A stretch of 64,000 nucleotides of DNA from Micrococcales bacterium (GCA_002699445.1 PAAU01000020.1:1-64000), one strand, 5' to 3'. Positions 1 to 10,744 are shown, counted from the first letter of the stretch. Program-made: numbers and translations. Notes: generated by a model from the sequence alone, not told the origin.

Positions 1-90
1 AGAAAACCCCGGCGAAGAAAACCCCGGCGAAGAAAACCCCGGCGAAGAAAACCCCGGCGAAGAAAACCCCGGCGAAGAAAACCCCGGCGA
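1..90 (+). repeat. Perfect 15-bp tandem repeat (agaaaaccccggcga) x6, continuing upstream of window or starting at its edge
   Basis: Six identical 15-mers read directly at 1-90; encodes KKTPA units. Confidence 0.97.
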
Positions 91-644
91 AACCGGCTCC
101 TGAGACTAAGGGCGCAACCAGCGGTAAAGCCGAGCGGCAGAGGCCTATCGAAGCCACAGTTCTGCCGGGACCACACGCTCGGCCTCGAGTCGCCGCTCCG
201 ACAGTGATACACACTGATGGTGCCAACGCTCTTGCTGTGTCAGTGCCGGCCACCGGATTGGCGACTAAACGGGATGAGCAGCCGTGGTCGGCTGCCGAGT
301 TGGCGCACATTCGAGAACAGTTGAGCGAGGAGCTCGAGAACCTCAGTCTCGAGTTGGCAGCCATGCGCAGTGAACTCCGAGACTTGTTAGCTGAGGTTGC
401 CGATGGGGCTGGCGATGACGATGCCGACACTGGTAACAAGGCATACGAGCGAGAACGCGAGATGGCCTTGATGGCCAATGCTGTTGAGATGCGGGAACAA
501 GTCGAACATGCGCTTGCCTTGGTGGATACCGGTGAGTACGGACTTTGCGAGCGGTGCGAACAGCCCATCGGAAAAGTTCGACTGCAGGCGTTTCCGCGGG
601 CAACTCTCTGTCTCTCTTGTAAGCAAAGGCAAGAACGCCGTTGA
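1..644 (+). CDS. TraR/DksA-type C4 zinc-finger protein with Lys-rich KKTPA-repeat N-terminal tail (5' end outside window)
   Basis: The frame of ORF 204..644 is open back to base 3 (KTPAKKTPAK...KPAPETKGATSGKAERQRPIEATV...). C-terminus has CERC...CLSC zinc-finger cysteines typical of TraR/DksA. Confidence 0.85.
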   Translation, partial: KTPAKKTPAKKTPAKKTPAKKTPAKKTPAKPAPETKGATSGKAERQRPIEATVLPGPHARPRVAAPTVIHTDGANALAVSVPATGLATKRDEQPWSAAELAHIREQLSEELENLSLELAAMRSELRDLLAEVADGAGDDDADTGNKAYEREREMALMANAVEMREQVEHALALVDTGEYGLCERCEQPIGKVRLQAFPRATLCLSCKQRQERR

Positions 645-646
645 CG

Positions 647-652
647 TAGGCT
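647..652 (+). promoter_or_regulatory. Candidate leaderless -10 (TAGGCT) 6 nt before lspA ATG
   Basis: TAGGCT-TAGGGT-ATG. Confidence 0.5.
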
Positions 653-658
653 TAGGGT

Positions 659-1204
659 ATGACTGGTCGTGCCTGGCGCAGCTTAAGTGCCGTAATCGGT
701 TTGGCCGCGATAGTTGTGTTGATCGATCAGATGACCAAAATTTGGGCCCAAAATGAACTTGCGGGCAAGCCATCCATCGAAGTTATTGGTGATCTGCTGC
801 AGTTCACGTATGCACTAAATCCCGGTGCTGCGTTCAGCCTGGGTGGAGATTACACCTGGGTTTTCACTATCGCCGCCACCGCAGTGAGCATCGGCGTCAT
901 TATTTTTGCCGTTCGAGTTCGGTCTGCGTGGTGGCTGCTAGCGCTGGGGTTATTACTGGGGGGAGCGGTCGGAAATCTGGTCGATCGAGCAACTCAGCCG
1001 CCCGGTTTCGGAGTTGGCTATGTTCGGGACTTTATAGAGTTACCTAACTGGCCTATCTTCAACGTGGCAGATATGGCGGTCGTGGCCGCTGCAGCAACGA
1101 TAGTTGTGTTGTCGCTGATCGGAATCTCCGCCACCGAGTCCGCTGTCAGCGGCGAAGACACGGATGAGGAGAAAGCCGCGGCGGCGGGAACTAGTGATGC
1201 CTGA
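659..1204 (+). CDS. lspA: Lipoprotein signal peptidase (signal peptidase II)
   Basis: Membrane protein with GNLVDR and FNVADMAV catalytic Asp motifs. Confidence 0.95.
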   Translation: MTGRAWRSLSAVIGLAAIVVLIDQMTKIWAQNELAGKPSIEVIGDLLQFTYALNPGAAFSLGGDYTWVFTIAATAVSIGVIIFAVRVRSAWWLLALGLLLGGAVGNLVDRATQPPGFGVGYVRDFIELPNWPIFNVADMAVVAAAATIVVLSLIGISATESAVSGEDTDEEKAAAAGTSDA

Positions 1205-2114
1205 ACGGCGGACACTGCCAATTCCGGATGGGCTATCGGGGGAACGGGTCGATCTTGGCCTCTCGCGAATGCTCGGAATATCTCGAACTCAGGCCGCGGA
1301 GTTGTTGGCTCAGGGGCGGGTCATCGTGGATGGTGAGGCAGCGCAAAAGTCGGACCGACTCGTCTCTGGCGACTTACTTGAGGTGGAGTTGCCGGATCCT
1401 CCCGAAGTCTCGCCGCCGGAGCCAGTGCCAGGTCTCGCGACTCTGTTTGAAGATGACGATCTCATCGCCGTTAACAAGCCGATCGGAGTCGCGGCTCACC
1501 CTAGCCCGGGGTGGGATGGTCCAACAGTGACTGGTGGCCTGCAGGCCGCTGGCGTGGTGTTGTCAGATTCGGGCCCCGCTGAGCGGCAGGGAGTCGTCCA
1601 CCGGCTCGACGCGGGTACGAGCGGAATCATGGTGCTAGCCAAAAGTCGAAGCGCCTACACGGACTTGAAGCGTCAGTTCAAGGAACGAACCGTCACAAAG
1701 ATTTATCACGCGCTGGTACAAGGACACCCAGATCCCAGCGAAGGAACGATCGACGCTCCCATCGGCAGGCACCCATCCGGCGATCATCGGTTTGCTGTCG
1801 TGGCAGGCGGAAAGCCGAGTATCACTCACTACGAAACGCTCGAGGCCTTCAGGTTTGCCTCGTTACTGCGCGTGAAGTTGGAAACGGGACGCACTCACCA
1901 GATCAGAGTGCATATGGCTGCGACTCGGCACCCGTGTGTTGGCGATCTCGCCTATGGGGCCGATCCGGTCCTGGCTGAGCGACTAGGACTGCACCGACAG
2001 TGGCTGCATGCAGTCCGCCTGGAGATTCAGCAGCCTATTACGGGAGAGTTGATTATTCTTGAATCGCCTTATCCGGCTGATCTTGCTGAGGCATTAGTCC
2101 GATTGGCCGAGTAG
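1197..2114 (+). CDS. rluD: RluA-family 23S rRNA pseudouridine synthase
   Basis: S4 domain plus [16 protein letters not shown] motif; ATG at 1197 overlaps the lspA stop; ORF track start 1164 is probably too early. Confidence 0.9.
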   Translation: MPERRTLPIPDGLSGERVDLGLSRMLGISRTQAAELLAQGRVIVDGEAAQKSDRLVSGDLLEVELPDPPEVSPPEPVPGLATLFEDDDLIAVNKPIGVAAHPSPGWDGPTVTGGLQAAGVVLSDSGPAERQGVVHRLDAGTSGIMVLAKSRSAYTDLKRQFKERTVTKIYHALVQGHPDPSEGTIDAPIGRHPSGDHRFAVVAGGKPSITHYETLEAFRFASLLRVKLETGRTHQIRVHMAATRHPCVGDLAYGADPVLAERLGLHRQWLHAVRLEIQQPITGELIILESPYPADLAEALVRLAE

Positions 2115-2255
2115 GAAAAATGGGAGGGAGCGAAGGTCGGCGCGCCGCAGTGCGGTTCTGGTAGCCATGGCGGGTTAGAGTCTGGGGGTTGCAGCTTACC
2201 CGGCCATTAGTCGCCGTGATTTCCGCAACATTTTTGAGTCAGCAGGAGAGGTCTC

Positions 2256-5200
2256 GTGAGCGATCGGATACGGCAGGATGATTTTGCCCACCTGCATGTA
2301 CATACCGAGTACTCCATGCTCGACGGTGCTGCTCGGCTGGATGATCTGTTCGCCCGAGTGTCAGAGGTTGGCCAGCGATCCATAGCGATGACTGACCATG
2401 GCAATCTTTACGGTGCCTATGAGTTTTACACCAAAGCCCGAGCCGCCGATATCAAGCCGATCATTGGGTTAGAGGGTTACTACGCACCACATGGTCGTGG
2501 GGAACGCTCTCCGATGGATTTCGGTGGTGGCTACGACGATAACGCCGGCGAAATCAGCGAAGGTCGAGGAAAATTCGCCTACACCCACATGACAGTGTGG
2601 GCTGAGAATAATACCGGGCTGAACAACCTATTCCGGCTTTCTAGTCGCGCCAGCGTAGAGGGCTTCTACCGTGCCCCTCGTTTCGATCGTGAACTGCTCG
2701 ATACGTATGGAAAAGGTCTGATCGGGACAACGGGTTGTCCTTCAGGCGAAGTCAATCGGTGGTTGCAAGCGGGGCAGTACGATAAAGCCCTTGCGGTCGC
2801 TTCCGACATGCGAGACATTCTCGGACGTGAAAATTACTTCTGTGAATTGATGGATCACGGAATCGATATCGAACGTAAGTTCCGGGACGACCTCTTACGA
2901 ATCGCAAAAACTCTTGATTTGCCAATGGTCGTCACCAATGACACGCACTATGTGCACGCTGATGATTGGCAGATTCATGATGCCTTTCTCTGCGTTGGTA
3001 CTAAGAGCTTGGTGAGCGATACCAAACGGTTTCGATTCGATAGCCATGATTTCTACATCAAGACTGGTACTGAAATGCGCCAGCAGTGGGCCGACTTCCC
3101 TGAGGCCTGTGACAACACACTCCTGATTGCAGAACGTTGTGAGGTCTCTTTCAACGAGGGTGCCGATTTGATGCCCCGCTTCCCGGTCCCCGCTGGGCAT
3201 ACCGAAGACAGCTGGCTCGTGGAAGAAGTTAAACGGGGTCTCGCCGCTCGGTTCGCTCCAGACCCGATACCGGACGAACACCGGTCACAAATGGAATACG
3301 AGCTGGGTGTTATCGCTCAGATGGGTTATCCGGGTTACTTCTTGGTTGTCGCGGACCTGATCCGTCACGCTAAGGAGAGCGGCATCCGAGTAGGACCTGG
3401 ACGAGGGTCTGCAGCCGGTGCGCTTATTGCCTGGGCGCTCGGTATCACTGAGTTGGATCCTTTGGCACATGGTCTGCTGTTCGAGCGCTTTCTCAATCCC
3501 GAACGAGTATCGATGCCTGATATCGATATCGACTTCGATGAGCGCAGGCGTGGCGAAATGATTCGCTACGCCACCGATAAGTACGGAGACGATCACGTTG
3601 CGCAGATCGTCACCTACGGCACTATCAAGGCGAAAGCAGCGATCAAGGACTCCGCCCGAGTCCTCGGTCAGCCCTTTGCCCTGAGCGATCAAATCACTAA
3701 GGCCATGCCGCCAGCCGTTATGGGAAAGGACGTCCCGCTCTCTGGGATTTTTGATCCTCAGCACCCGCGACACAACGAAGCAGGCGAGTTCCGCGAACTG
3801 TATGAGTCTGATGCCACTGTGCGTGAGGTCGTTGATACCGCTCGGGGCCTCGAGGGGCTGAAGCGACAGGTGGGAGTTCATGCGGCTGGGGTCATCCTCT
3901 CCAGTGAGCCACTCACTGACGTGATCCCGGTATGGCGTCGTGATGCCGACGGGGCCATCATTACCCAGTTCGATATGGGTGCTTGCGAGACGCTGGGCCT
4001 CTTGAAGATGGATTTTCTGGGGCTGCGGAACCTCACAGTTATGGATGATTGCTTGCGTTCCATCGAGCTCAATTCTGGTGAGCAAATCGTCCTAGAGGAA
4101 CTCTCACTGGATGATCGAACAACGTACGAGTTGTTGGCTCGTGGTGACACGCTGGGAGTTTTTCAGCTGGACGGTGGTCCCATGCGTGCGTTGCTGCGGT
4201 CCATGGTCCCTGACAACTTCGAAGACATCTCGGCGGTCCTAGCGCTCTACCGTCCCGGACCTATGGGGGCAAATGCTCACAACGATTACGCCGATCGAAA
4301 GAACGGTCGTAAACCGGTCCAGCCAATTCACCCGGAGTTGGCCGAGCCGCTGGCCGAAATTTTGGGTGACACCTATGGGCTGATCGTCTATCAGGAGCAG
4401 GTGATGGCGATAGCCCAGCACTTGGCGGGTTACTCGCTCGGCAAAGCGGATTTGTTGCGCCGTGCTATGGGCAAAAAGAAGAAGGAAATTCTCGATAAGG
4501 AGTACGTGCCGTTCGCGGATGGAATGAAAGCGAACGGGTATTCCGACGCAGCAATTCAGACGCTCTGGGACATCTTGGTTCCCTTCTCCGACTATGCGTT
4601 CAACAAGGCGCATACCGCTGGCTATGGCCTCGTTGCGTATTGGACCGCCTATCTGAAGGCGAACCATCCAGCCGAATACATGGCGGCGCTGTTGTCATCG
4701 GTCAAGGATGACAAGGATAAATCGGCGGTCTATCTCAGCGAATGTCGACGGATGGGTATCAAGGTCTTACCGCCGGATGTCAACGAATCAGATTCCGACT
4801 TCACCCCTCGCGGCACCGACGTGCGATTTGGCCTCTCCGCAGTGCGCAACGTGGGTGAAAATGTTGTTTCTTCCATAGCGGCGACTCGTCGCAGCCATGG
4901 AAGGTTTGGCGACTTCGTTGATTTTCTGGATGCCGTCGAGATCGGGGTGTGTAATAAGCGCACCATCGAGTCACTCATTAAAGCGGGTGCATTCGATTCA
5001 TTGGGGCACAGTCGGAAGGGTCTGGTCACAGTTCACGAACAAATCGTTGATGCCATGGTCGACTCGAAGCGCGCCGCGGCAGCAGGTCAGTTCGATCTCT
5101 TCGCGAGCGGATCGGACGATAGTGCGGCGGCGGCCCTGCAAGTGTTACCGGAAATCCCCTTGGCGGAATGGGACAAGGCCACCCTGCTCGGGGGCGAACG

Positions 5201-5807
5201 CCAAATGCTTGGTCTGTATGTCAGCGACCATCCGCTGAACGGAGTTGAACATTTACTCCGAAAGATGGTGGATTGTTCCCTAGCTTCGCTCTACGAAGAT
5301 GAAAGACCATCGGGGCAGATGGTGACAATCGGAGGTCTGATTGCTTCGGTTCAGCGCAAAGTTACCCGAGAAAAGGGTCAGCCATGGGCGCTGGTCCAGC
5401 TTGAAGATTTAGATGCGTCGGTGGAAATCGCGGTGTACCCGCGCACCTACGGACCCATCGCAGGCCAGATTGTCGAAGACCGGGTCGCCCTTTTCACGGC
5501 GAGACTGGAGCGTCGCGATGACGAAGCTCTGCGGATCGTAGCGCGAGAGGTCTCTTTTCCCGATCTAGCAGAGCAAGAGCACGGACCGGTCCGGTTAACG
5601 CTCCCGGTATCGAAGTGCGTGCCGCCGGTTGTCGATCAGCTCAAAGAGGTTTTGGCTGATCACCCCGGTACCGTTGAGGTGCAGTTGCACCTCGTGAATG
5701 ACGGTCGTACTACGGTTTTGCGACTAGACGACCGACTCAGAGTTTCGCCCGGACCGGCGCTCTACGGAGATCTAAAGGCGTTATTGGGGTCCGGAGTACT
5801 CGGTTAG
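2256..5807 (+). CDS. dnaE: DNA polymerase III subunit alpha
   Basis: 1183 aa; PHP domain (FAHLHVHTEYSMLDG), PDIDIDFDERRR polymerase motif, C-terminal OB fold. Confidence 0.97.
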   Translation: MSDRIRQDDFAHLHVHTEYSMLDGAARLDDLFARVSEVGQRSIAMTDHGNLYGAYEFYTKARAADIKPIIGLEGYYAPHGRGERSPMDFGGGYDDNAGEISEGRGKFAYTHMTVWAENNTGLNNLFRLSSRASVEGFYRAPRFDRELLDTYGKGLIGTTGCPSGEVNRWLQAGQYDKALAVASDMRDILGRENYFCELMDHGIDIERKFRDDLLRIAKTLDLPMVVTNDTHYVHADDWQIHDAFLCVGTKSLVSDTKRFRFDSHDFYIKTGTEMRQQWADFPEACDNTLLIAERCEVSFNEGADLMPRFPVPAGHTEDSWLVEEVKRGLAARFAPDPIPDEHRSQMEYELGVIAQMGYPGYFLVVADLIRHAKESGIRVGPGRGSAAGALIAWALGITELDPLAHGLLFERFLNPERVSMPDIDIDFDERRRGEMIRYATDKYGDDHVAQIVTYGTIKAKAAIKDSARVLGQPFALSDQITKAMPPAVMGKDVPLSGIFDPQHPRHNEAGEFRELYESDATVREVVDTARGLEGLKRQVGVHAAGVILSSEPLTDVIPVWRRDADGAIITQFDMGACETLGLLKMDFLGLRNLTVMDDCLRSIELNSGEQIVLEELSLDDRTTYELLARGDTLGVFQLDGGPMRALLRSMVPDNFEDISAVLALYRPGPMGANAHNDYADRKNGRKPVQPIHPELAEPLAEILGDTYGLIVYQEQVMAIAQHLAGYSLGKADLLRRAMGKKKKEILDKEYVPFADGMKANGYSDAAIQTLWDILVPFSDYAFNKAHTAGYGLVAYWTAYLKANHPAEYMAALLSSVKDDKDKSAVYLSECRRMGIKVLPPDVNESDSDFTPRGTDVRFGLSAVRNVGENVVSSIAATRRSHGRFGDFVDFLDAVEIGVCNKRTIESLIKAGAFDSLGHSRKGLVTVHEQIVDAMVDSKRAAAAGQFDLFASGSDDSAAAALQVLPEIPLAEWDKATLLGGERQMLGLYVSDHPLNGVEHLLRKMVDCSLASLYEDERPSGQMVTIGGLIASVQRKVTREKGQPWALVQLEDLDASVEIAVYPRTYGPIAGQIVEDRVALFTARLERRDDEALRIVAREVSFPDLAEQEHGPVRLTLPVSKCVPPVVDQLKEVLADHPGTVEVQLHLVNDGRTTVLRLDDRLRVSPGPALYGDLKALLGSGVLG

Positions 5808-5817
5808 GTTCAGTCGG

Positions 5818-6465
5818 TCAACTGCAATTGGGGGATGCCGTTGCAGTCCGGTTGGCCGCAACTGGTTTACCCACAGTGGGAAGGGCTGGGTCGGCCCAAG
5901 CCGCGGACACTTCACCGTCAGTAGCGGTGACTTGAAGCTGCACCACCGCGGTATCGAGTGTGGTGCCGGCCCAGCAAGCCTTCACCTCGTCGGCTTTACC
6001 GAGTTCTTCAGAGGACACTGCCGATCCTGGATCTGTGCCCTTGGGAGCTAAAGCCAGCAGTTGTCGACTGTCGTTTTCTACGCCGCCAGTCGTACCTCGT
6101 ACTTCGAAATAGAGACCGTAAGTGTTAGGAGTAGGCAGTTCTACTTGGGTCACCGAGTCTGTGATCGTCGCCGTCCATTCCTGCTCGCCGTCGGGGCTAG
6201 CTGTTTGGCGAGCCGTGACCAGGCAACCCTCACAGTCACCGGTAAATCGCAACTCAACAACAGTGGTTCCCTCATCCGTTTCCACGTCCTCTTTCTTCGG
6301 GGCCTCGGTAGGAGTGCCCTCAGTTGCAGAGGGGGTCGGCGTGGGGCTCGGAGTAACCGGGGCGGCCGTCCCACCACCGGTCTGAGCGAGAAGTATGGCT
6401 CCGATCGCGAAGATGACCGCAAAGACGACAGCACCGATGATGAATGGGGTCCGAGACTCATGCAT
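5818..6465 (-). CDS. Membrane-anchored or secreted hypothetical protein with Pro/Thr-rich linker
   Basis: N-terminal TM (IIGAVVFAVIFAIGAILLA) followed by PVTPSPTPTPSATEGTPTEAP. Confidence 0.6.
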   Translation of the reverse strand: MHESRTPFIIGAVVFAVIFAIGAILLAQTGGGTAAPVTPSPTPTPSATEGTPTEAPKKEDVETDEGTTVVELRFTGDCEGCLVTARQTASPDGEQEWTATITDSVTQVELPTPNTYGLYFEVRGTTGGVENDSRQLLALAPKGTDPGSAVSSEELGKADEVKACWAGTTLDTAVVQLQVTATDGEVSAAWADPALPTVGKPVAANRTATASPNCS

Positions 6466-6523
6466 GTCCCTATTCTTACCTACTCCCGCCGATTGCGCGG
6501 CAGCACCGGTGTCTAGTGCAAAT

Positions 6524-7084
6524 TCAGCGAGTGATCGGCGCGATCCGAGCCCTTAATGCGTCGATCAGATGTTGCGGTTGGATTTCCAGTTCCAGGCCAC
6601 GACGACCGGCGGAAACCATGACGGTAGGAAAGTGCATGCATGAGGTGTCCACAATCACGGGAAGCTCCTTCTTCATCCCCAGCGGACTGATGCCCCCCAG
6701 TGGGTAACCACTAGCCCGTTCGGCTGTGGCAGGTGCTGCCATTTCGCCTCGCTTCACGCCTACTGCTGCCGCCAAAGCTCGCAGGTCTAGTTGGCCGTTA
6801 ACGGGCAGTAGCGCTACTGCAAGGTGATCATCTAGCTCGGTGATGAGAGTCTTAAAGACCCTTCGATTGTCGACCTTCAGTTTTTCGGCAGCTTCGCTAC
6901 CGTAACTCTGGGTTGCTGGGTCGTGTTGATAGGAGTGCAGCGCATATGGAAAACCGAGTTCGGCGAGGGCTAGTGTTGCGGGCGTAGCAGACGCGGGTCG
7001 GTCCTTTTTCTTGGACTTTTTCCCTTTTTTCTTCGTTTCTTTTGGCTTCGGGGTGCCGTTGGTGTCCGGCTCCGTCGTGTTCAT
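6524..7084 (-). CDS. ybaK: YbaK/EbsC-type aminoacyl-tRNA deacylase with Lys-rich N-terminal extension
   Basis: Core ...ALHSYQHDP...VFKTLITELDDHLAVALLPVNGQLDLRALAAAVGVKR...GYPLGGISPLGMKK...; start placed at MNTTEP. Confidence 0.85.
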   Translation of the reverse strand: MNTTEPDTNGTPKPKETKKKGKKSKKKDRPASATPATLALAELGFPYALHSYQHDPATQSYGSEAAEKLKVDNRRVFKTLITELDDHLAVALLPVNGQLDLRALAAAVGVKRGEMAAPATAERASGYPLGGISPLGMKKELPVIVDTSCMHFPTVMVSAGRRGLELEIQPQHLIDALRARIAPITR

Positions 7085-7118
7085 GGGCGGCTCACTTCGT
7101 GATTTGCGCTGACCTTCG

Positions 7119-7124
7119 TAGACT
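7119..7124 (+). promoter_or_regulatory. Candidate leaderless -10 (TAGACT) 6 nt before hisD GTG
   Basis: TAGACT-AGGGGA-GTG; symmetric TAGACTA. Confidence 0.55.
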
Positions 7125-7130
7125 AGGGGA

Positions 7131-8450
7131 GTGATCAGGCTTATTGACCTTCGAGGAAGCAACTGGGATGCATCCCACGTAATCCCGCGTGCCGGTCAAA
7201 CCCCTGACGACGTTTTCGATCAGGTAGTACCCATCGTGCACGACGTGGCCCAGCGGGGCGCCGATGCAGTGCAGGAGTGGACTAAACGCCTCGATGGCGC
7301 CGTGCCGCAGAGCCTTAGGGTGCCAGCCGACGTCATGGAATCCGCATGGGATGAGCTGGCACCGAGAGTACGAGATGCGCTGGAGACGGCGGCTGATCGA
7401 GTTCGTCAAGTACACCAGCTACAGCGCCCGGTAGAGACTGCCGTGGAAGTAGTGCCCGAGGGCGTGATCGGCCAACGGTGGATTCCGGTGCGTCGGGTCG
7501 GCTTGTATGTTCCCGGTGGTCGAGCCGTTTATCCGTCTAGCGTGATCATGAATGTAATTCCCGCGCAAGTAGCGGGAGTTCAATCTTTAGCTGTGGTGTC
7601 TCCACCTCAGGCAGATCACGACGGATGGCCACATCCCGTCATCCTGGCTGCTTGTCGAATGCTGGGTGTGAGTGAGGTCTACGCCGTAGGAGGGGCACAA
7701 GCAGTTGCACTCCTGGCCTACGGCGCCTCGCTGCCCTCGCAATCCTGCAAGCCTGTTGATTTGATCACCGGTCCAGGAAATGTGTGGGTTACTGCGGCTA
7801 AACGTGCTGTTATGGGTCAGGTGGGGATTGATTCTGAGGCTGGTCCCACCGAAGTAATGGTGGTTGCCGATGACAGCGCCGATGCCAATGTGGTCGCGGC
7901 AGATTTAGTGAGTCAGGCTGAACACGACCCGCTCGCGGCCGCGGTGCTGGTCACTGATTCTCAGCGCTTAGCGCGGGCAGTGGGCGAGGTGCTGGCGGCT
8001 CAGGTCGCTGCGACGAAACACACCGAGCGGATCGCAGCCGCATTGACCGGCGAACAGAGCGCTGTGGTCCTTGTCGAAGATATGGATGCGGCAGTCGCAG
8101 TGGCTAACAGTTACGGGGCAGAACATTTAGAAATCCAGACCATAGCCGCGGAAGAGGTAGCTGCTCGGATCACTAACGCAGGAGCGATCTTCATCGGTGC
8201 CGATAGTCCAGTGTCATTGGGTGACTACGCTGCGGGCTCAAACCACGTATTGCCCACTTCGGGAATGTCCGCCCACTCATCGGGTCTTGGAGTGCATACC
8301 TTTCTCCGCTCCGTTCAGACGATTAAGTACAGCCGTCAAGCCCTTGCCGGGATAGCTGATGCGGTACAGATATTGGCCGATGCAGAAGACCTGCCTGCAC
8401 ACGGTGCCGCAATAGCGGCACGTTTCAACCCAGCCGACGGTGACAACTGA
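7131..8450 (+). CDS. hisD: Histidinol dehydrogenase
   Basis: GPGNVWVTAAKRAVMGQVGIDSEAGPTEV motif. Confidence 0.96.
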   Translation: MIRLIDLRGSNWDASHVIPRAGQTPDDVFDQVVPIVHDVAQRGADAVQEWTKRLDGAVPQSLRVPADVMESAWDELAPRVRDALETAADRVRQVHQLQRPVETAVEVVPEGVIGQRWIPVRRVGLYVPGGRAVYPSSVIMNVIPAQVAGVQSLAVVSPPQADHDGWPHPVILAACRMLGVSEVYAVGGAQAVALLAYGASLPSQSCKPVDLITGPGNVWVTAAKRAVMGQVGIDSEAGPTEVMVVADDSADANVVAADLVSQAEHDPLAAAVLVTDSQRLARAVGEVLAAQVAATKHTERIAAALTGEQSAVVLVEDMDAAVAVANSYGAEHLEIQTIAAEEVAARITNAGAIFIGADSPVSLGDYAAGSNHVLPTSGMSAHSSGLGVHTFLRSVQTIKYSRQALAGIADAVQILADAEDLPAHGAAIAARFNPADGDN

Positions 8451-9535
8451 TGAAATCTTTACCGTTGCGGACCGAACTGGTGGGGGAGGAGCCCTACGGA
8501 GCTCCGACCGACCCGGTACCCGTACGCCTGAATGTCAACGAGAACCCCTATCCACCGCCGCCCGAGGTTGTCTCGGCTATCGGCCATCGATTAGCCGAGT
8601 CCGCAGCTTCGCTGAACCGATATCCCGATCGAGAAGTGCGACGGTTGCGCACCGCACTCGCCGACTATGTCCGCCGTGATATTGACCCGTCCCAGATCTG
8701 GGCAGCGAACGGTAGTAACGAGGTAATGCATCAGATCCTGGGAGCGTTTGCCGGACCTAATCGCTCCCTCTTGACTTTTGCGCCGTCGTATTCGATGTAT
8801 CCCGTCTACGCCCGGGACACCATGACAAAGTTCCGAGCGGAAGACCGGAGCCCGGATTTCAGTATCGATCTCGATCGTGCAGCGGACACAATCGCTGTTG
8901 ACCCGCCAGCAGTTGTCGTGGTGGCATCTCCCAATAATCCGACCGGAACTCCTCTTAGCCCCGACGAGGTTCGTAGGCTGCACAACCTGGTCGAACCAAC
9001 CGGAATTCTCGTCATCGATGAGGCATACGCGGAGTTTTCCGATAGCGACTCAGCTCTTGATCTCGTTGGCGAGCTTGATCATCTGATTGTGGTGCGCACG
9101 TTGAGTAAGGCTTTCGGTCTGGCGGGATTGCGTCTCGGCTATGCGGTGGCCTCCGCCGACGTAGTGGATGCATTGCGCATCGTGCGCCTGCCGTATCATT
9201 TGTCCACTACCACCCAGGAAGCAGCGATCGCTGCTTTGGGGTTCGCGGATGAGTTGTTGGCACCCGTCACCGAAGTAATGAGTGAACGAGAGAAGCTGAT
9301 GGCCTGGCTTTGCGAGCGGAATATTCCTTATGCGCAGTCACAGGCTAATTTTGTCTTGATAGGTCCGCTGGTTGATTCGACTAAGATCTTCGCTAAGTTG
9401 CGAGACCGTGGGGTATTGGTTCGCGAGACGTCAATCCCTGGCTGCCTCCGGGTGAGTATCGGTACGCCAGTGGAGAACGAGACATTCCGCGAGAAGTTCG
9501 GCGAACTCGTCGATCGGACAGGAGCAGTTGAATGA
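8450..9535 (+). CDS. hisC: Histidinol-phosphate aminotransferase
   Basis: [37 protein letters not shown]-enzyme motifs. Confidence 0.95.
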   Translation: MKSLPLRTELVGEEPYGAPTDPVPVRLNVNENPYPPPPEVVSAIGHRLAESAASLNRYPDREVRRLRTALADYVRRDIDPSQIWAANGSNEVMHQILGAFAGPNRSLLTFAPSYSMYPVYARDTMTKFRAEDRSPDFSIDLDRAADTIAVDPPAVVVVASPNNPTGTPLSPDEVRRLHNLVEPTGILVIDEAYAEFSDSDSALDLVGELDHLIVVRTLSKAFGLAGLRLGYAVASADVVDALRIVRLPYHLSTTTQEAAIAALGFADELLAPVTEVMSEREKLMAWLCERNIPYAQSQANFVLIGPLVDSTKIFAKLRDRGVLVRETSIPGCLRVSIGTPVENETFREKFGELVDRTGAVE

Positions 9536-10128
9536 GTAGGACGGCATCAGTAGAGCGAAATACGAAAGAGAGTAAAGTCTCGATTCAGCTCGACTTGGAT
9601 GGCACTGGTACTGCTGAGGTAGAAACCGGGGTCCCGTTTTTCGACCACATGTTGGCGCAGCTTGGCAAACACGGGGGCTTTGATCTAGTGGTGCGGACCG
9701 ACGGTGATCTGGAGGTCGATGCACATCATACGGTGGAGGACACGTCGCTGGCTCTTGGACAAGCACTCCGAGAGTCGCTGGGTGACAAGCAGGGTGTCCG
9801 CCGTTACGGCGACTCTCTAGTTCCATTGGATGAAGCGCTCGTACAGTCTGCTGTTGATCTTTCCGGCCGACCCTACTTAGTGCACGAAGAACCTGAGTTA
9901 GTGGAACTAATCGGAAGCTACGACACCACTCTGACTCGACACATTTGGGAGTCCATCGTCGCTACCGCACAAATCACCCTGCATGTTCGGGTACTCAATG
10001 GCCGCAATGCCCACCATATTGTGGAAGCCCAGTTCAAGTCGGTAGCGCGTTCCTTACGAACCGCTGTGCAGCTAGATGAACGTGTGGTCGGGGTGCCAAG
10101 CACTAAGGGAACTTTGGGTGGCAGCTAA
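9532..10128 (+). CDS. hisB: Imidazoleglycerol-phosphate dehydratase
   Basis: [30 protein letters not shown] motifs. Confidence 0.96.
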   Translation: MSRTASVERNTKESKVSIQLDLDGTGTAEVETGVPFFDHMLAQLGKHGGFDLVVRTDGDLEVDAHHTVEDTSLALGQALRESLGDKQGVRRYGDSLVPLDEALVQSAVDLSGRPYLVHEEPELVELIGSYDTTLTRHIWESIVATAQITLHVRVLNGRNAHHIVEAQFKSVARSLRTAVQLDERVVGVPSTKGTLGGS

Positions 10129-10744
10129 GCCATCCGTAGTCGTCTTCGACTACGGATTCGGAAATGTCCGTTCATGCGAAAACTCGCTTATTCGTGCGGG
10201 TGCTGATGCCACCGTTAGCAGTGACGTTGACCTAGCAGGATCTGCTGACGGACTTGTCGTTCCCGGCGTTGGTGCTTTCGCCGCCTGTATGGCTGGGTTA
10301 CGGCGAGCTGGTGGTGATGAAGTCGTAGCCAATCGGATCTCGGCCGGTCAGCCGGTATTGGGCATCTGTGTGGGGATGCAGATTATGTTCGCCAACGGGG
10401 TCGAGCATGGGGTCGACACCGCCGGGCTCGCACTGTGGTCGGGAACAGTAGAACGGCTTGCTGCACCGGTCTTGCCCCACATGGGTTGGAATACCGTCGT
10501 AGCTCCCCGGTCCAGCCAGCTTTTCGCTGGGGCGACCGAGCAGCGTTTCTATTTTGTCCATTCTTACGCAGTTCGATCTTGGTCAGAATCGTCGACCACT
10601 CGGATAACCACTGCCGAGCACGGCGAAACGTTTGTAGCTGCTGTTGAGGACGGTCCGCTATGGGCCACGCAGTTCCATCCAGAAAAATCAGGGGTGGCGG
10701 GAGCGCAACTCTTGGGCAATTGGCTCGCCGAGATCTCAAAATAG
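10118..10744 (+). CDS. hisH: Imidazole glycerol phosphate synthase subunit HisH
   Basis: GICVGMQ nucleophile motif, [11 protein letters not shown] 10118 overlaps the hisB end. Confidence 0.94.
   Translation: MAAKPSVVVFDYGFGNVRSCENSLIRAGADATVSSDVDLAGSADGLVVPGVGAFAACMAGLRRAGGDEVVANRISAGQPVLGICVGMQIMFANGVEHGVDTAGLALWSGTVERLAAPVLPHMGWNTVVAPRSSQLFAGATEQRFYFVHSYAVRSWSESSTTRITTAEHGETFVAAVEDGPLWATQFHPEKSGVAGAQLLGNWLAEISK

Noticed and set aside
1-90. Regular short direct repeats as a possible CRISPR array
   Set aside because: 15-bp units are contiguous with no spacers and encode KKTPA in frame with a downstream protein.
3285-4085. 266-aa minus-strand ORF opposite dnaE
   Set aside because: Lies entirely antisense to the strongly supported dnaE frame; no recognisable domain; shadow ORF.
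6061-6516. Plus-strand ORFs (6061-6516, 6122-6385) opposite the secreted protein gene
   Set aside because: The minus-strand ORF has a coherent TM plus Pro/Thr linker architecture and 5' spacing; plus-strand ORFs show no domain.
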